A stretch of 64,000 nucleotides of DNA. Source: Candidatus Borrelia undatumii. GTDB lineage: Bacteria > Spirochaetota > Spirochaetia > Borreliales > Borreliaceae. The notes beneath the pieces were generated by a model. The model was not told the DNA's origin. It worked only from the letters and a program-made list of their open reading frames with translations, and did not search any database. Made by a program: the position numbers and the translations under genes. The stretch is taken from positions 496,001 through 560,000 of the forward strand of contig NZ_CP086555.2 in the NCBI RefSeq assembly GCF_020882015.2, written 5' to 3'. The first letter of the stretch is position 1; every line of letters begins with the position of its first letter. Below are positions 46,437 through 55,016 of the stretch, piece after piece.

Positions 46437-47729
46437 TTAAAACCCTCTTTCTCCAATAAATTTGTCGATTTCTTTAAGAACAAAATTAAACCTTGGCAAC
46501 ATTAATTTCTTTTCTTTAAATAAATTGAAACTCCTTAAATAACTTCTGCTAAATATAAAATCAGAGATTTCTCCAATATTAGTCATGTTTATAACTTTTA
46601 TCGATGAAGAATTCATTTGGGTTTCTTTTAATTCATTTTCGTCTTGCTTTATTAGCAATTGCAAAGTTTTTATTTTATTTAAAGTTTGGGGCTTGCCTCC
46701 TATGTTTATGTATTTCCTTATTTGTTTGTTTTGACTAATAATTGGGTTAGCGATATCTGCTTGATTTCCAATTGTAATTAATGTTAGCTTGTCCAAGTTC
46801 ATCTTCAGATTCAAAAACTCTAGTTTTTGAGTCGACTTAATGAGTTCAAAAATGTTTTGAACCTCGGAAATCTCAGATGTTTTATCTGCTCTTTCATCTA
46901 AAATTTTCATAGGTTCAACCAAATATTTAATGGCTTTGTTTGAAATATCCGTCAATAAGCTATTATCGTTATTTTTAATAAAGTCACTAGTGTGGGATGA
47001 TTGATATTTGGGTGAATATGAATAGACAATGTTCCCTCTCTTAACTAGCTTATTTACCAGTAATTTAAACATTGAATCATGAGAGTGAGAGGGCAGTATA
47101 ATAAGCACACTGTCGTATAACTCCTGATCATTGCTAATAAAGGCATCTTTATACACATTTATGTACCTTGGTATATAGTTCATTTCGTTTATGAAAAATG
47201 GATTAAATTCGTATGAAAGAAAAGGATTTTGACTCTTAAGTCCCAGAGTTAGGCTGGTTGGATACCAAACAGATAGACTTAAGTTATTTGTATGGTCTTT
47301 AATTCTAGTAAAGCCTATTTTATAACTAGATTGTTCATCCTCTGGATAATCTGTAAACAGGCCAAGATACGAAAATGTAGTAGCGACTAGTAATATCAAT
47401 ATTGATGGCATCACTAATATTCCTTTAAATAGTAAGGAGTAAACCATTCCCTTAAATTTATTACGCTGTCCATCTATCCCTTTTCTTCTAGACAGTATCG
47501 TGTTTATATTTTTAATTATGATCATTACCAAAAAGGCTAAAAATAGAGATCCAACATACAACATGAGTGGCTTGATTTCCACCAGATACAGATCTAACAG
47601 GAAAAATACCCCTGGAAGAATTATGAAGTAGTCCTCGTACGAGAACTCTCTTTTAAAATTGAAGAAGTTTATGACCAAAAACGCGCTGAAACTCAGCAAA
47701 AACATAATCTCATAAAACTGTCCACTCAT
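46437..47729 (-). CDS. Membrane protein with PAF-acetylhydrolase-like domain lacking the nucleophile
   Basis: The 430-residue product has four hydrophobic segments in about its first 130 residues. They are followed by a region resembling PAF-acetylhydrolase-type alpha/beta hydrolases: LSVWYPTS, a strand and loop VLIILPSHSHDSMFKLLVNKLVKRGNIVYS, and IRKYINIGG. Where the family has GHSxGG, this protein reads TIGNQADIAN, with no serine, so it is probably not an active esterase. It is the first gene of a minus-strand operon. The assignment is by pattern only. Confidence 0.72.
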   Translation of the reverse strand: MSGQFYEIMFLLSFSAFLVINFFNFKREFSYEDYFIILPGVFFLLDLYLVEIKPLMLYVGSLFLAFLVMIIIKNINTILSRRKGIDGQRNKFKGMVYSLLFKGILVMPSILILLVATTFSYLGLFTDYPEDEQSSYKIGFTRIKDHTNNLSLSVWYPTSLTLGLKSQNPFLSYEFNPFFINEMNYIPRYINVYKDAFISNDQELYDSVLIILPSHSHDSMFKLLVNKLVKRGNIVYSYSPKYQSSHTSDFIKNNDNSLLTDISNKAIKYLVEPMKILDERADKTSEISEVQNIFELIKSTQKLEFLNLKMNLDKLTLITIGNQADIANPIISQNKQIRKYINIGGKPQTLNKIKTLQLLIKQDENELKETQMNSSSIKVINMTNIGEISDFIFSRSYLRSFNLFKEKKLMLPRFNFVLKEIDKFIGERGF

Positions 47730-47915
47730 AAAAGCACTTTTTCCTTAAGTAATTATAAGCATAAAAATGTTATTTACAAAATGATTTGTATGGAACGTTC
47801 TTAACGTTCTTGAAGATAAGAAGAATATATAGACCACATGATTTTCGCCTGCCAAATTACTGACATCCGTTGACAAAGTAATTACTTATTTTGTGATTTT
47901 AGAAAGTATTTTGAA

Positions 47916-47956
47916 TTACAGCCATTATCTAATTTGAAATTAGAGAGTAGCTGTAA
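47916..47956. repeat. 41-base imperfect palindrome
   Basis: The outer arms TTACAGC/GCTGTAA and inner arms CTAATTT/AAATTAG are exact and share one centre base. The six-base segments between them pair at four positions, counting one wobble. It lies in the divergent intergenic region about 50 bases upstream of the extended -10 element. Confidence 0.85.
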
Positions 47957-48005
47957 CTTGACTGTGTGGTTTTCTGTGGGTGTGGATTTATCCTTTTAGT
48001 TTATG

Positions 48006-48014
48006 TGGTATAAT
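48006..48014 (+). promoter_or_regulatory. Extended -10 promoter of the phnP-like gene
   Basis: TGGTATAAT is a perfect -10 hexamer with the TGn extension. It lies about 32 bases before the GTG start. No good -35 is seen at the usual distance, which fits extended -10 promoters. Confidence 0.55.
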
Positions 48015-48045
48015 GAGATGTCTTGAAAGATGAAGGGAAGGCAGT

Positions 48046-48804
48046 GTGTTGGGGATTTTTCTGGGAACAGGTGCGTCGAGTGGCATCCCTATGTTGAACT
48101 GCGATTGTAGGGTGTGTAGTTCAAGTTTTGGTAAAAACAAGAGACTTAGAAGCTCATTTCTTCTAGGTGTGGATGGGATTAACTTGTTGATTGATACAGG
48201 GCCTGATATTAGAGCTCAGCTTTTAAGAGAGAATATATCTAGTCTCGATTTAGTATTGTACACACATGAGCATTACGATCATGTTATGGGATTTGATGAT
48301 ATTAAATTTTATACAAGACACATTCCTTTGAATGTATACGCTCGAGGGAGCACGATGCAACACATTAGAAATGCGTTCCCCCACAATTTTACAACAGAAG
48401 CGTCCATAAGTGGAAGAGCTAACATCATCCCCAATTTAGCCATAGAATTAGAGCCGATTGTTTTTAAGGGAGTAGAAATAATGCCAATCCCTTTGTTGCA
48501 TGGGGATGTAATTAGCCTAGGGTATAAAATAAACAATCTAGCATATCTTACTGATGTTAAGTCTATTCCGGAAGTTTCTTATAAATATTTAACTGGTTTA
48601 GATGTATTAATAATAGATGCTTTAAGAATCAGGCCCCATCCTGGACATTTGAATTTTGATGAAGCTATTAGTGAGGTTAAAAGAATAAAACCCAAAGTTG
48701 CTTATTTTACCCACATAGCACATGATATAATGCATGAAGAGTTTGATTATTTAAATAAGGATGGTATTTATTTGGCTTACGACGGGCTTCAGATACATAT
48801 TTGA
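48046..48804 (+). CDS. PhnP-like metallo-beta-lactamase-fold phosphodiesterase
   Basis: The 252-residue hydrolase has FLGTGASSGIPM at the start, a structural zinc-like cluster (CDCRVC), the metal motif THEHYDHVMGFDD and a second-site GDVISLGY with TDV. These match the PhnP / lipoate-synthesis-associated cyclic phosphodiesterase family. The start is a GTG with GGAAGG eight bases upstream; the following TTG is also possible. The substrate in borreliae is unknown. No phn operon is present, so the role is not phosphonate use. Confidence 0.88.
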   Translation: MLGIFLGTGASSGIPMLNCDCRVCSSSFGKNKRLRSSFLLGVDGINLLIDTGPDIRAQLLRENISSLDLVLYTHEHYDHVMGFDDIKFYTRHIPLNVYARGSTMQHIRNAFPHNFTTEASISGRANIIPNLAIELEPIVFKGVEIMPIPLLHGDVISLGYKINNLAYLTDVKSIPEVSYKYLTGLDVLIIDALRIRPHPGHLNFDEAISEVKRIKPKVAYFTHIAHDIMHEEFDYLNKDGIYLAYDGLQIHI

Positions 48805-48824
48805 CTTAAAGGTTGGTAGGCTTT

Positions 48825-49583
48825 GTGGATTTGATTTCTTGGAATGTAAATGGAATAAGAGCTCTTTTTAAGAAAGGTTTCCTTGGATTCGTTGAAAAAT
48901 ATAATCCAGACATTTTGTGTCTTCAAGAAACTAAGGCTTGTAGGGAGCAATTGCCAAAAGAGCTTGTTAATCTTGAGGGATATTTTTCATATTTTTCAGA
49001 AACCACAATAAGGGGGTATAGCGGGGTTGGTATTTATACGAAGAGTGAGCCCGTTAGAGTGGAAAATATGGGTAAGGATATCTTTGATAGGGAAGGAAGA
49101 AGTCTTGTTGCGCATTATCGTGATTTTATTCTTATTAATGCCTATTTCCCCAATTCTCAATCGTTAAGAAGAAGACTACAGTTCAAGCTTGATTTTTTAA
49201 TGAATATTAGGAACCTTGCACATTCGTTTACAAGTTCTGGAAAGAACCTTATCATATGCGGTGATTTTAATATTGCACATACTGAGATTGATTTATCTAA
49301 TCCCAAGGCTAGCAGAGATTCCGCTGGGTATTATGTTGAGGAAACTACTTGGATGGGTAATTTTTTAAATGAGGGCTATGTTGATACATTTAGAATGTTT
49401 AATAAGGAACCAGGTAACTATACTTGGTGGGATTATAGAACAAGGGCAAGGGAACGCAATATTGGTTGGAGGATTGATTATTTTATTGTGAATGAAGTTT
49501 TTAGATCTAGAGTGAAAGATTCTTTAATTTTGGGCGAAGTAATGGGAAGTGATCATTGTCCTATTTTTTTGCACCTAGATTAG
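48825..49583 (+). CDS. xth: Exodeoxyribonuclease III
   Basis: Exonuclease III is an AP endonuclease and 3'-5' exonuclease for base-excision repair. I place the start at the GTG at 48825, so that the protein begins MDLISWNVNGIRA as in the family; a TTG 12 bases earlier is in frame. Motifs include LCLQETK (catalytic Glu), NAYFPNS, ICGDFNIAH, WRIDYFIVN and GSDHCPIFLHL (catalytic His). The length is 252 residues. Confidence 0.95.
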   Translation: MDLISWNVNGIRALFKKGFLGFVEKYNPDILCLQETKACREQLPKELVNLEGYFSYFSETTIRGYSGVGIYTKSEPVRVENMGKDIFDREGRSLVAHYRDFILINAYFPNSQSLRRRLQFKLDFLMNIRNLAHSFTSSGKNLIICGDFNIAHTEIDLSNPKASRDSAGYYVEETTWMGNFLNEGYVDTFRMFNKEPGNYTWWDYRTRARERNIGWRIDYFIVNEVFRSRVKDSLILGEVMGSDHCPIFLHLD

Positions 49584-49602
49584 TAATAACTGGGGATGGT
49601 AT

Positions 49603-50346
49603 ATGAATAAGTGTTTCTTAATTATTCTTATTTTTTTTGTTCACGGATTTACTTTTGGCACTGATTTAGAAGATATTGATTTCTATCGCAGTCTTGATAG
49701 GAAAGAACTAGTTTTGGTAATTCATTTACTTGAGCGGGAAAAGTATTTGAGTCAAGACGGCAACATTTCAACATATGTTGGCTTGGCAAAGGAAGCTTTA
49801 GCTGAAAGAGATATTCGGGTGTTGCAAGATGATAAAGTGGGTGATCTACAACATGCTGAGTCTTTAAGACGACCGGATAGCTATAGTAGTGCAAAACTTG
49901 CTTTAAATGTAACAGAGGCCTTAAATATTTTGGTTTATTGTGACAGTGAAGATAGGTTTTTAAAAACCCTAGATGGGCGAAATGTGGGGTTTCAAAATGG
50001 TAATTTTGTTATTCTGGATTCTTTTCATGTTAAAAGCTATGGTGATGCGCCCAGCGAGCATACTACTATTGAGATTTATAAGGAGAGTATTTTAAACCCT
50101 AATTTTAATAGATTCGAATCAGATAAAGATGGTCCTTTTGTCTACATTAGTGAGTTTGATAAAAAGGTGTACCTTGGTGATATTTCGAGTTTATCTAGGA
50201 TGGAACTATTGTTTCTGTTTTACGAACTATTTCCTATTGCAAAACTAAAGAGCACAAAGGATTGGTATGATTTTGGATTTTCATCTATCCTTAAAGAGAT
50301 TAAAAAAGCTTATAATGTAGAGACAAATTCAAGGAGAATTAAATGA
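49603..50346 (+). CDS. Unknown secreted protein
   Basis: The 247-residue product has a clear signal peptide (MNKCFLIILIFFVHGFTFG, cleavage near residue 19), then a soluble, mixed-charge region without a family I know. It is followed by the M16 protease with a four-base ATGA overlap. The two exported proteins are therefore probably co-translated and may work together. Confidence 0.8.
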   Translation: MNKCFLIILIFFVHGFTFGTDLEDIDFYRSLDRKELVLVIHLLEREKYLSQDGNISTYVGLAKEALAERDIRVLQDDKVGDLQHAESLRRPDSYSSAKLALNVTEALNILVYCDSEDRFLKTLDGRNVGFQNGNFVILDSFHVKSYGDAPSEHTTIEIYKESILNPNFNRFESDKDGPFVYISEFDKKVYLGDISSLSRMELLFLFYELFPIAKLKSTKDWYDFGFSSILKEIKKAYNVETNSRRIK

Positions 50347-53153
50347 AATATCGAGATGTCAATAGTATGTTTAAGGTTATCGTTTTAATTTTAGCGTTTC
50401 TTCTTCTATCCTGTGCTCCCGCCAAATTGAAGACAGATAAAAGCCTAATAAATGGTCAGCTTGATAATGGTCTTAAATATTATGTTTATGCTAATAAAAC
50501 GCCGGAGAAGGCTGTATATATGGGGATTTTATTTAATGTTGGTTCCTTAAATGAGGAAGAACATGAGAGAGGTCTGGCTCATTATCTTGAGCATATGGCT
50601 TTTAAAGGGACGGGAGATTATCCGGGTGGTGAGAGTATTTTGAAAGTTCTTAAAAAGTTTGGAATGGCATTTGGAGCTGATATTAACGCATACACTACTT
50701 TTGATAAGACTTACTATAGTCTTGATTTGCCTGATGGCAATAATGAGGAAGAGGTTGATGAGGCTTTAAATGTGTTGAAGAACTGGGCCTCTCAGATGGA
50801 ATTAGATGAAGTAGAAATAGAGAAAGAGCGTAATATCATTATTGAAGAGAAGAAGCGTGGAGAGCGTTATCCTAATAGAATTATTGAAAAAATGTTTAAG
50901 TTTATTCTTGGCAATAGTAGATATGCGGACAGATTTCCTATTGGTCTTGAAGAGAGGATTTTATCTTTTAAATCAGAAAATTTTAAGGAGTTTTATAGAA
51001 AGTGGTATAGACCAGATCTTACTAGTATTATTATTGTAGGAGACATTGAGCCTGATAAGATTGAAAAAAAGATAAGGGAAAAATTTTCATCCTTGACAAA
51101 ACCTGAGAGTGAGATAGAAAAGATTAGAGTAAATCTGGATACAGTAATGGGTGAAAAATTTGTTAGCATAGAAGATTTTGAGAAACCGTTTCCTGGTGTG
51201 GCTTTTATTAAAAAGGAGATTTACGATGTTTCGCCCACTATTGATTATGTTAAAAAAAATACAGAGCAAGCTTTGTTGGATGGTCTTTTTGGGAATAGGT
51301 TTTCCGAGTTAAAGACTTCTGGAATTAATCACTTTATGTCTTTTGATAAACATAGTTCTCCGTTAAAGTCGGATGATAGGCACATTTTAATTGATCAGAT
51401 TTCTGTTGATTTAAACCCAGATCATTTAAAAGAGGGCATTGAAGAATTTTTTTATCAATTTGAAAGAATAAAGAAATTTGGGTTTACTCAAGGAGAAGTA
51501 GACAAGGTTAAGTCTCAGCTTATAGGTTCTTACAAGCTAGCCAGAGATAACATAGGGAAGAGAAATTCATCTAGTATCATGGATATTTTAGTAAAAGCTG
51601 CCTCAGAAGGTAATGAGATGCTTGATATGAATGAATATTACAACATTGCTATTGATTATCTAAATAAAATTAGCCTAGCTGCGATAACGGAATTTGCTAG
51701 GAGTGAGGCGTATGTGGAAGCCAGTTCTATTATTTACTCTTATTCTAGTAAATCTCATCTTAGTTTGACTTTTGAGGAAATTCAGGAGATGAAAGAGCTT
51801 GCTTTAAAAAGAGAAAGTATTCCTTATGAAGACGTGTCAGTTCAGGGAAAATTTTTAAAAGAAGATTTAGAAAGCAAAGATATTATTGACGAGAAGGAAT
51901 TATTTGGAGGAGTTTCATCCTTTACGCTTGAGAATGGAGTTGAGGTTTACTTTAAATATAATGAACAAAAGAAGAATGTGGTTGCTCTTCAAGCAAATTC
52001 TTGGGGTGGTTTGTTAAATGAGGACGCTGATTTTATTCCTGTTTTGGCTCTAGCGCCAAGATTGGTTTCAAAATCAGGATATGGGGATTATTCTCAACTT
52101 CAAGTTGAAAAATATTTGGCAGACAAGGTCGTAAATTTAAATCCAGCAGTTGATTTTCAAAAGACAAGGATTAGTGGTAGTGCTGAGGTCAAGGACCTTG
52201 AAACTCTTTTTGAGCTCATATATTTTACATTCAAAGAACCAAAAATAGATGATATTGTCTTGCAGAATACTGTTGAGGACATAAAAGCTGTCATTAAGAG
52301 TAATGAGAATGATTCTAAATATCTGTTTAGGAGAGTTGTTCAGGGGTTTTATAATAATGATGATTATCGTTACAGAGATATTAAGGAATCTGATTTGACA
52401 AATATGACAAAAGAAGTCCTCTTGGATTTTTATAAAAAAAGATTTACCTATGCAAATAACTTCAAATTTGTGTTTGTGGGAGATATAGATTTAAATATAA
52501 TCAAGACTCTTTCAAGGAAGTACATAGGCAATCTGAGCTCTGAAAAAAGGGATGAGTTTAAAGATTTAGACTTTTCCTATAAGAAAGGTACGGATAGAAT
52601 AGTTGTACGAAAAGGCGAGGACTCAAGTGGCATTGTGCATGTTTTGTATCCCTTTAAATTCAATTATACACCCGAGGATGCTTTAAATTATGAGGCTTTA
52701 ACTTTGCTTTTAACAGATGGTCTTATTAAGAATATTAGAAGGGATATGTCTAGTGTTTATTCAATAAGCGCATATTTTGACTATTCTGTTAGAAAATATG
52801 CGCATTCAGATGGCTTTGTAGTTGTGAATTTTACAGTTGAGCCTAAAGTACTTGATAATGTCTTGAAATCTGTTAATGACTATATACTGGAGAGACAAAA
52901 GATAGATTACACAGAAGAAGATTTTGATTACGTTAAGAAAAATATCATTAAAGAGGAGGAAATTAAATCTCAATCTAATTGGTATTGGTGTTCTTCAATA
53001 TCAGATTCTCTTCTTTGGACGGGCACTTTCGGGGATAATATGAGCACTACTTTTATTGAAAATAATTTAAACAAAAATACTATAAATTCATTGTTGAAGA
53101 AGATTGATTTTAATCAGAAGACAGAAATTGTTTTGGTACCAGAAAAGGAATAA
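50343..53153 (+). CDS. M16-family zinc protease, lipoprotein
   Basis: The 936-residue product has two M16 (pitrilysin-like) halves. The inverted zinc motif HYLEH (about residue 81), with a downstream Glu in EEVDEALNVL, marks the active N-terminal half; the C-terminal half lacks the motif, as usual. The N-terminus ends in LLLSCAP, a lipobox, so it should be attached to a membrane facing the periplasm or the surface. AAGGAG precedes the ATG. The corresponding B. burgdorferi gene is recalled as BB0536. Its stop codon abuts that of the convergent gene. Confidence 0.93.
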   Translation: MKYRDVNSMFKVIVLILAFLLLSCAPAKLKTDKSLINGQLDNGLKYYVYANKTPEKAVYMGILFNVGSLNEEEHERGLAHYLEHMAFKGTGDYPGGESILKVLKKFGMAFGADINAYTTFDKTYYSLDLPDGNNEEEVDEALNVLKNWASQMELDEVEIEKERNIIIEEKKRGERYPNRIIEKMFKFILGNSRYADRFPIGLEERILSFKSENFKEFYRKWYRPDLTSIIIVGDIEPDKIEKKIREKFSSLTKPESEIEKIRVNLDTVMGEKFVSIEDFEKPFPGVAFIKKEIYDVSPTIDYVKKNTEQALLDGLFGNRFSELKTSGINHFMSFDKHSSPLKSDDRHILIDQISVDLNPDHLKEGIEEFFYQFERIKKFGFTQGEVDKVKSQLIGSYKLARDNIGKRNSSSIMDILVKAASEGNEMLDMNEYYNIAIDYLNKISLAAITEFARSEAYVEASSIIYSYSSKSHLSLTFEEIQEMKELALKRESIPYEDVSVQGKFLKEDLESKDIIDEKELFGGVSSFTLENGVEVYFKYNEQKKNVVALQANSWGGLLNEDADFIPVLALAPRLVSKSGYGDYSQLQVEKYLADKVVNLNPAVDFQKTRISGSAEVKDLETLFELIYFTFKEPKIDDIVLQNTVEDIKAVIKSNENDSKYLFRRVVQGFYNNDDYRYRDIKESDLTNMTKEVLLDFYKKRFTYANNFKFVFVGDIDLNIIKTLSRKYIGNLSSEKRDEFKDLDFSYKKGTDRIVVRKGEDSSGIVHVLYPFKFNYTPEDALNYEALTLLLTDGLIKNIRRDMSSVYSISAYFDYSVRKYAHSDGFVVVNFTVEPKVLDNVLKSVNDYILERQKIDYTEEDFDYVKKNIIKEEEIKSQSNWYWCSSISDSLLWTGTFGDNMSTTFIENNLNKNTINSLLKKIDFNQKTEIVLVPEKE

Positions 53154-54644
53154 TTAATTTGGATTTTGGCTAAAAGGTATGTTTTTATCTTTTGTTATCT
53201 CATCTTTTAAAAGGACTAGCAGCTCTCCGGCTATTAGTCCTTTCTTGTTCCACAATAGTTCTTCTAACTTCGAAGCCCACCCTTCGTAATTTTTGACACC
53301 GGATTTGGGGAAATATGTAGTACTAATCAAAAATTCTGCAATGTCCTCTTTTGGAATTTGGATAGTGTAGGCATAAAATTCGTTTATTACTAGTCCATTA
53401 GTTTTAATATCATAACCCTTATTGTCTAAAAATTTGATCCAAGCTCTCTTTTCTTTTTGAGGGATATCGTTATGCCACAAATCAGAGATTTCTTTATTAA
53501 TATTGTTATCTGTGAAGAAATACATATGTAAAATTTCATGCATGAATATTATCATTTGAGCTGCTTTTGACATACTTTCATCTTCTGAATAAGAAGCTAA
53601 TGCAATATTTCTCGATTTATCTTTGACTCGCAATGTATGGTCTTTAATGTATACTAGTTTATTAATTATGATGATGTTTCTTAATATAAGCTCCTCTTTG
53701 TTTAACTTGGCATTCATTTTTTTAGCCATATTGAAAAATTCAACTATATCCTCTAGTCTGTAGTTATGTCCCGTCCATCCTTTTTTGTTTTCTAGTTCTT
53801 TGTTTGATAATATCTTACCTCTAAAATTTTTCTTCTCTGTAAAAAAGGCCAATCTTTTAAGCATTAAAGATTGATCCTTTAAGCGCTTAAATTTTAATAT
53901 GTATATTTCAGGATCTGCTATGAGGTTAAAGATCTCAAAAGAATCTCTTCTATAATTCTCTTTTTTATAGTTAAGAATAAATTTTAAATCAGAATTTATT
54001 GGTTTGTTGATATCATAATAGTCATTCATATTGATATATCCAATTTCACTTATTTGAATCATCTTATTATTTCTACTAAGTTTTATTTCGTCGTTTTCGT
54101 TTTTCAGTGATGTGTACTTTAAGATGTTAGATAATGCTATTTTTTGAGTTTCTTTTTCGGAATATAACTCCGAAATTATGGGATTTAATATTTTTTCTCG
54201 AGCTTTAAATCCCATAATAGGAAAGGTGTTTTTTTCAAGATTAAATTCAATAGAATACTCGTTTTGACTAATTAGCACTTTTAGCTTTTTGGATTTTGAT
54301 TCTTCTATTTCTGTGTTTGCGACTTTTCTTTCAATATTATTCAGGGTAATAGACGAGATATCGTCCATTGCTATCTCTACTTCCAGCTTTACATCCGGAT
54401 TGATTACTTTTGGGATTTCATACAGACGGGCACCACTTTGAGTAGTAACTTCTATACTTGCGTTCTCGTTTATCTTAAGATCCAGAAAAAGGGTGCTTAC
54501 CCTTCTGTCGCACCTTAAGACAGCCCGATGATCTTCGTCTGGCACCCCCTCTCCTTTGCTCGCATCCACCCTACCAAGACTCGTTAATAAAAACAATACT
54601 GCTAAGAACTTTTTCACCACTACACAAAAAAAGAGAGAAGTCAA
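53154..54644 (-). CDS. Secreted HExxH-motif protein, putative metalloprotease
   Basis: The 496-residue product has an N-terminal signal-like segment (KKFLAVLFLLTSLGRVDA, cleavage near residue 28). The middle has no recognised family. MHEILHMYF (about residue 364) is a zincin HExxH motif within a helix. The TTG start is chosen because AAGGAG lies about ten bases upstream; a GTG nine codons later is the alternative. It begins 19 bases after the 3' end of tRNA-Glu and is probably co-transcribed with the tRNAs. Protease activity is inferred from the motif alone. Confidence 0.78.
   Translation of the reverse strand: MTSLFFCVVVKKFLAVLFLLTSLGRVDASKGEGVPDEDHRAVLRCDRRVSTLFLDLKINENASIEVTTQSGARLYEIPKVINPDVKLEVEIAMDDISSITLNNIERKVANTEIEESKSKKLKVLISQNEYSIEFNLEKNTFPIMGFKAREKILNPIISELYSEKETQKIALSNILKYTSLKNENDEIKLSRNNKMIQISEIGYINMNDYYDINKPINSDLKFILNYKKENYRRDSFEIFNLIADPEIYILKFKRLKDQSLMLKRLAFFTEKKNFRGKILSNKELENKKGWTGHNYRLEDIVEFFNMAKKMNAKLNKEELILRNIIIINKLVYIKDHTLRVKDKSRNIALASYSEDESMSKAAQMIIFMHEILHMYFFTDNNINKEISDLWHNDIPQKEKRAWIKFLDNKGYDIKTNGLVINEFYAYTIQIPKEDIAEFLISTTYFPKSGVKNYEGWASKLEELLWNKKGLIAGELLVLLKDEITKDKNIPFSQNPN
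54175..54218. repeat. 14-bp perfect inverted repeat inside the HExxH gene
   Basis: ATTATGGGATTTAA (54175-54188), a 16-base loop, then TTAAATCCCATAAT (54205-54218). It lies in coding sequence for IMGFKAREKILNPII. Confidence 0.93.
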
Positions 54645-54663
54645 TAAGACCCTCTCCTTGAAA

Positions 54664-54735
54664 CATCCTCTAGGGGAGTCGAACCCCTCTTGCCAGGATG
54701 AAAACCTGGAGTCCTAACCGATAGACGAAGAGGAC
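54664..54735 (-). tRNA. tRNA-Glu (UUC)
   Basis: Read on the minus strand, the 72-nt sequence folds into a cloverleaf. The acceptor GTCCTCT pairs with AGAGGAT (first pair G-U), the D arm is present, the anticodon loop TTTTCAT sits between CCAGG and CCTGG, and the T loop is GTTCGACTC. The discriminator is G; CCA is not encoded. It lies four bases after tRNA-Lys (UUU). Confidence 0.96.
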
Positions 54736-54739
54736 ACGA

Positions 54740-54812
54740 TGAGCTCAGTAGGACTCGAACCTACGGCCAACGCCTTAAAAGGGCGCTGCTCTACCATCTG
54801 AGCTATGAGCCC
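54740..54812 (-). tRNA. tRNA-Lys (UUU)
   Basis: Minus strand, 73 nt. The acceptor GGGCTCA pairs with TGAGCTC, the anticodon loop is CTTTTAA between GCGCC and GGCGT, and the T arm is TAGGTTCGAGTCCTA. The discriminator is A; CCA is not encoded. Confidence 0.96.
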
Positions 54813-54897
54813 AACAGACAAATTAAGTCTACCAAATCCAATGACACCACTGCCTAAGAATACACCAACATACACCCCAAAGCAAGTCTCAAGTTTT

Positions 54898-54970
54898 TGA
54901 GCTGCACAGGACTTGAACCTGTAACCGGCGGATTAAGAGTCCGACGCTCTACCACTTGAGCTAGCAGCCC
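54898..54970 (-). tRNA. tRNA-Lys (CUU)
   Basis: Minus strand, 73 nt. The acceptor GGGCTGC pairs with GCAGCTC, the anticodon loop is CTCTTAA flanked by CGGA and TCCG, and the T arm is CAGGTTCAAGTCCTG. The discriminator is A; CCA is not encoded. It is the first of the three-tRNA array, 46 bases after the stop of the TPR gene. Confidence 0.95.
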
Positions 54971-55016
54971 TTCATTGTCAAACTAGTAAATAGAATAAGT
55001 TTTTATAAGTGCAATG

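Larger units (their letters stand above)
47730..48045. other. Intergenic region between divergent genes
   Basis: No gene is visible. The region holds a 41-base imperfect palindrome (47916-47956), a lone TTGACA (47870-47875), a lone TTGACT (47958-47963) and the extended -10 element before the phnP-like gene. Promoters for both flanking genes must lie here. Confidence 0.6.
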
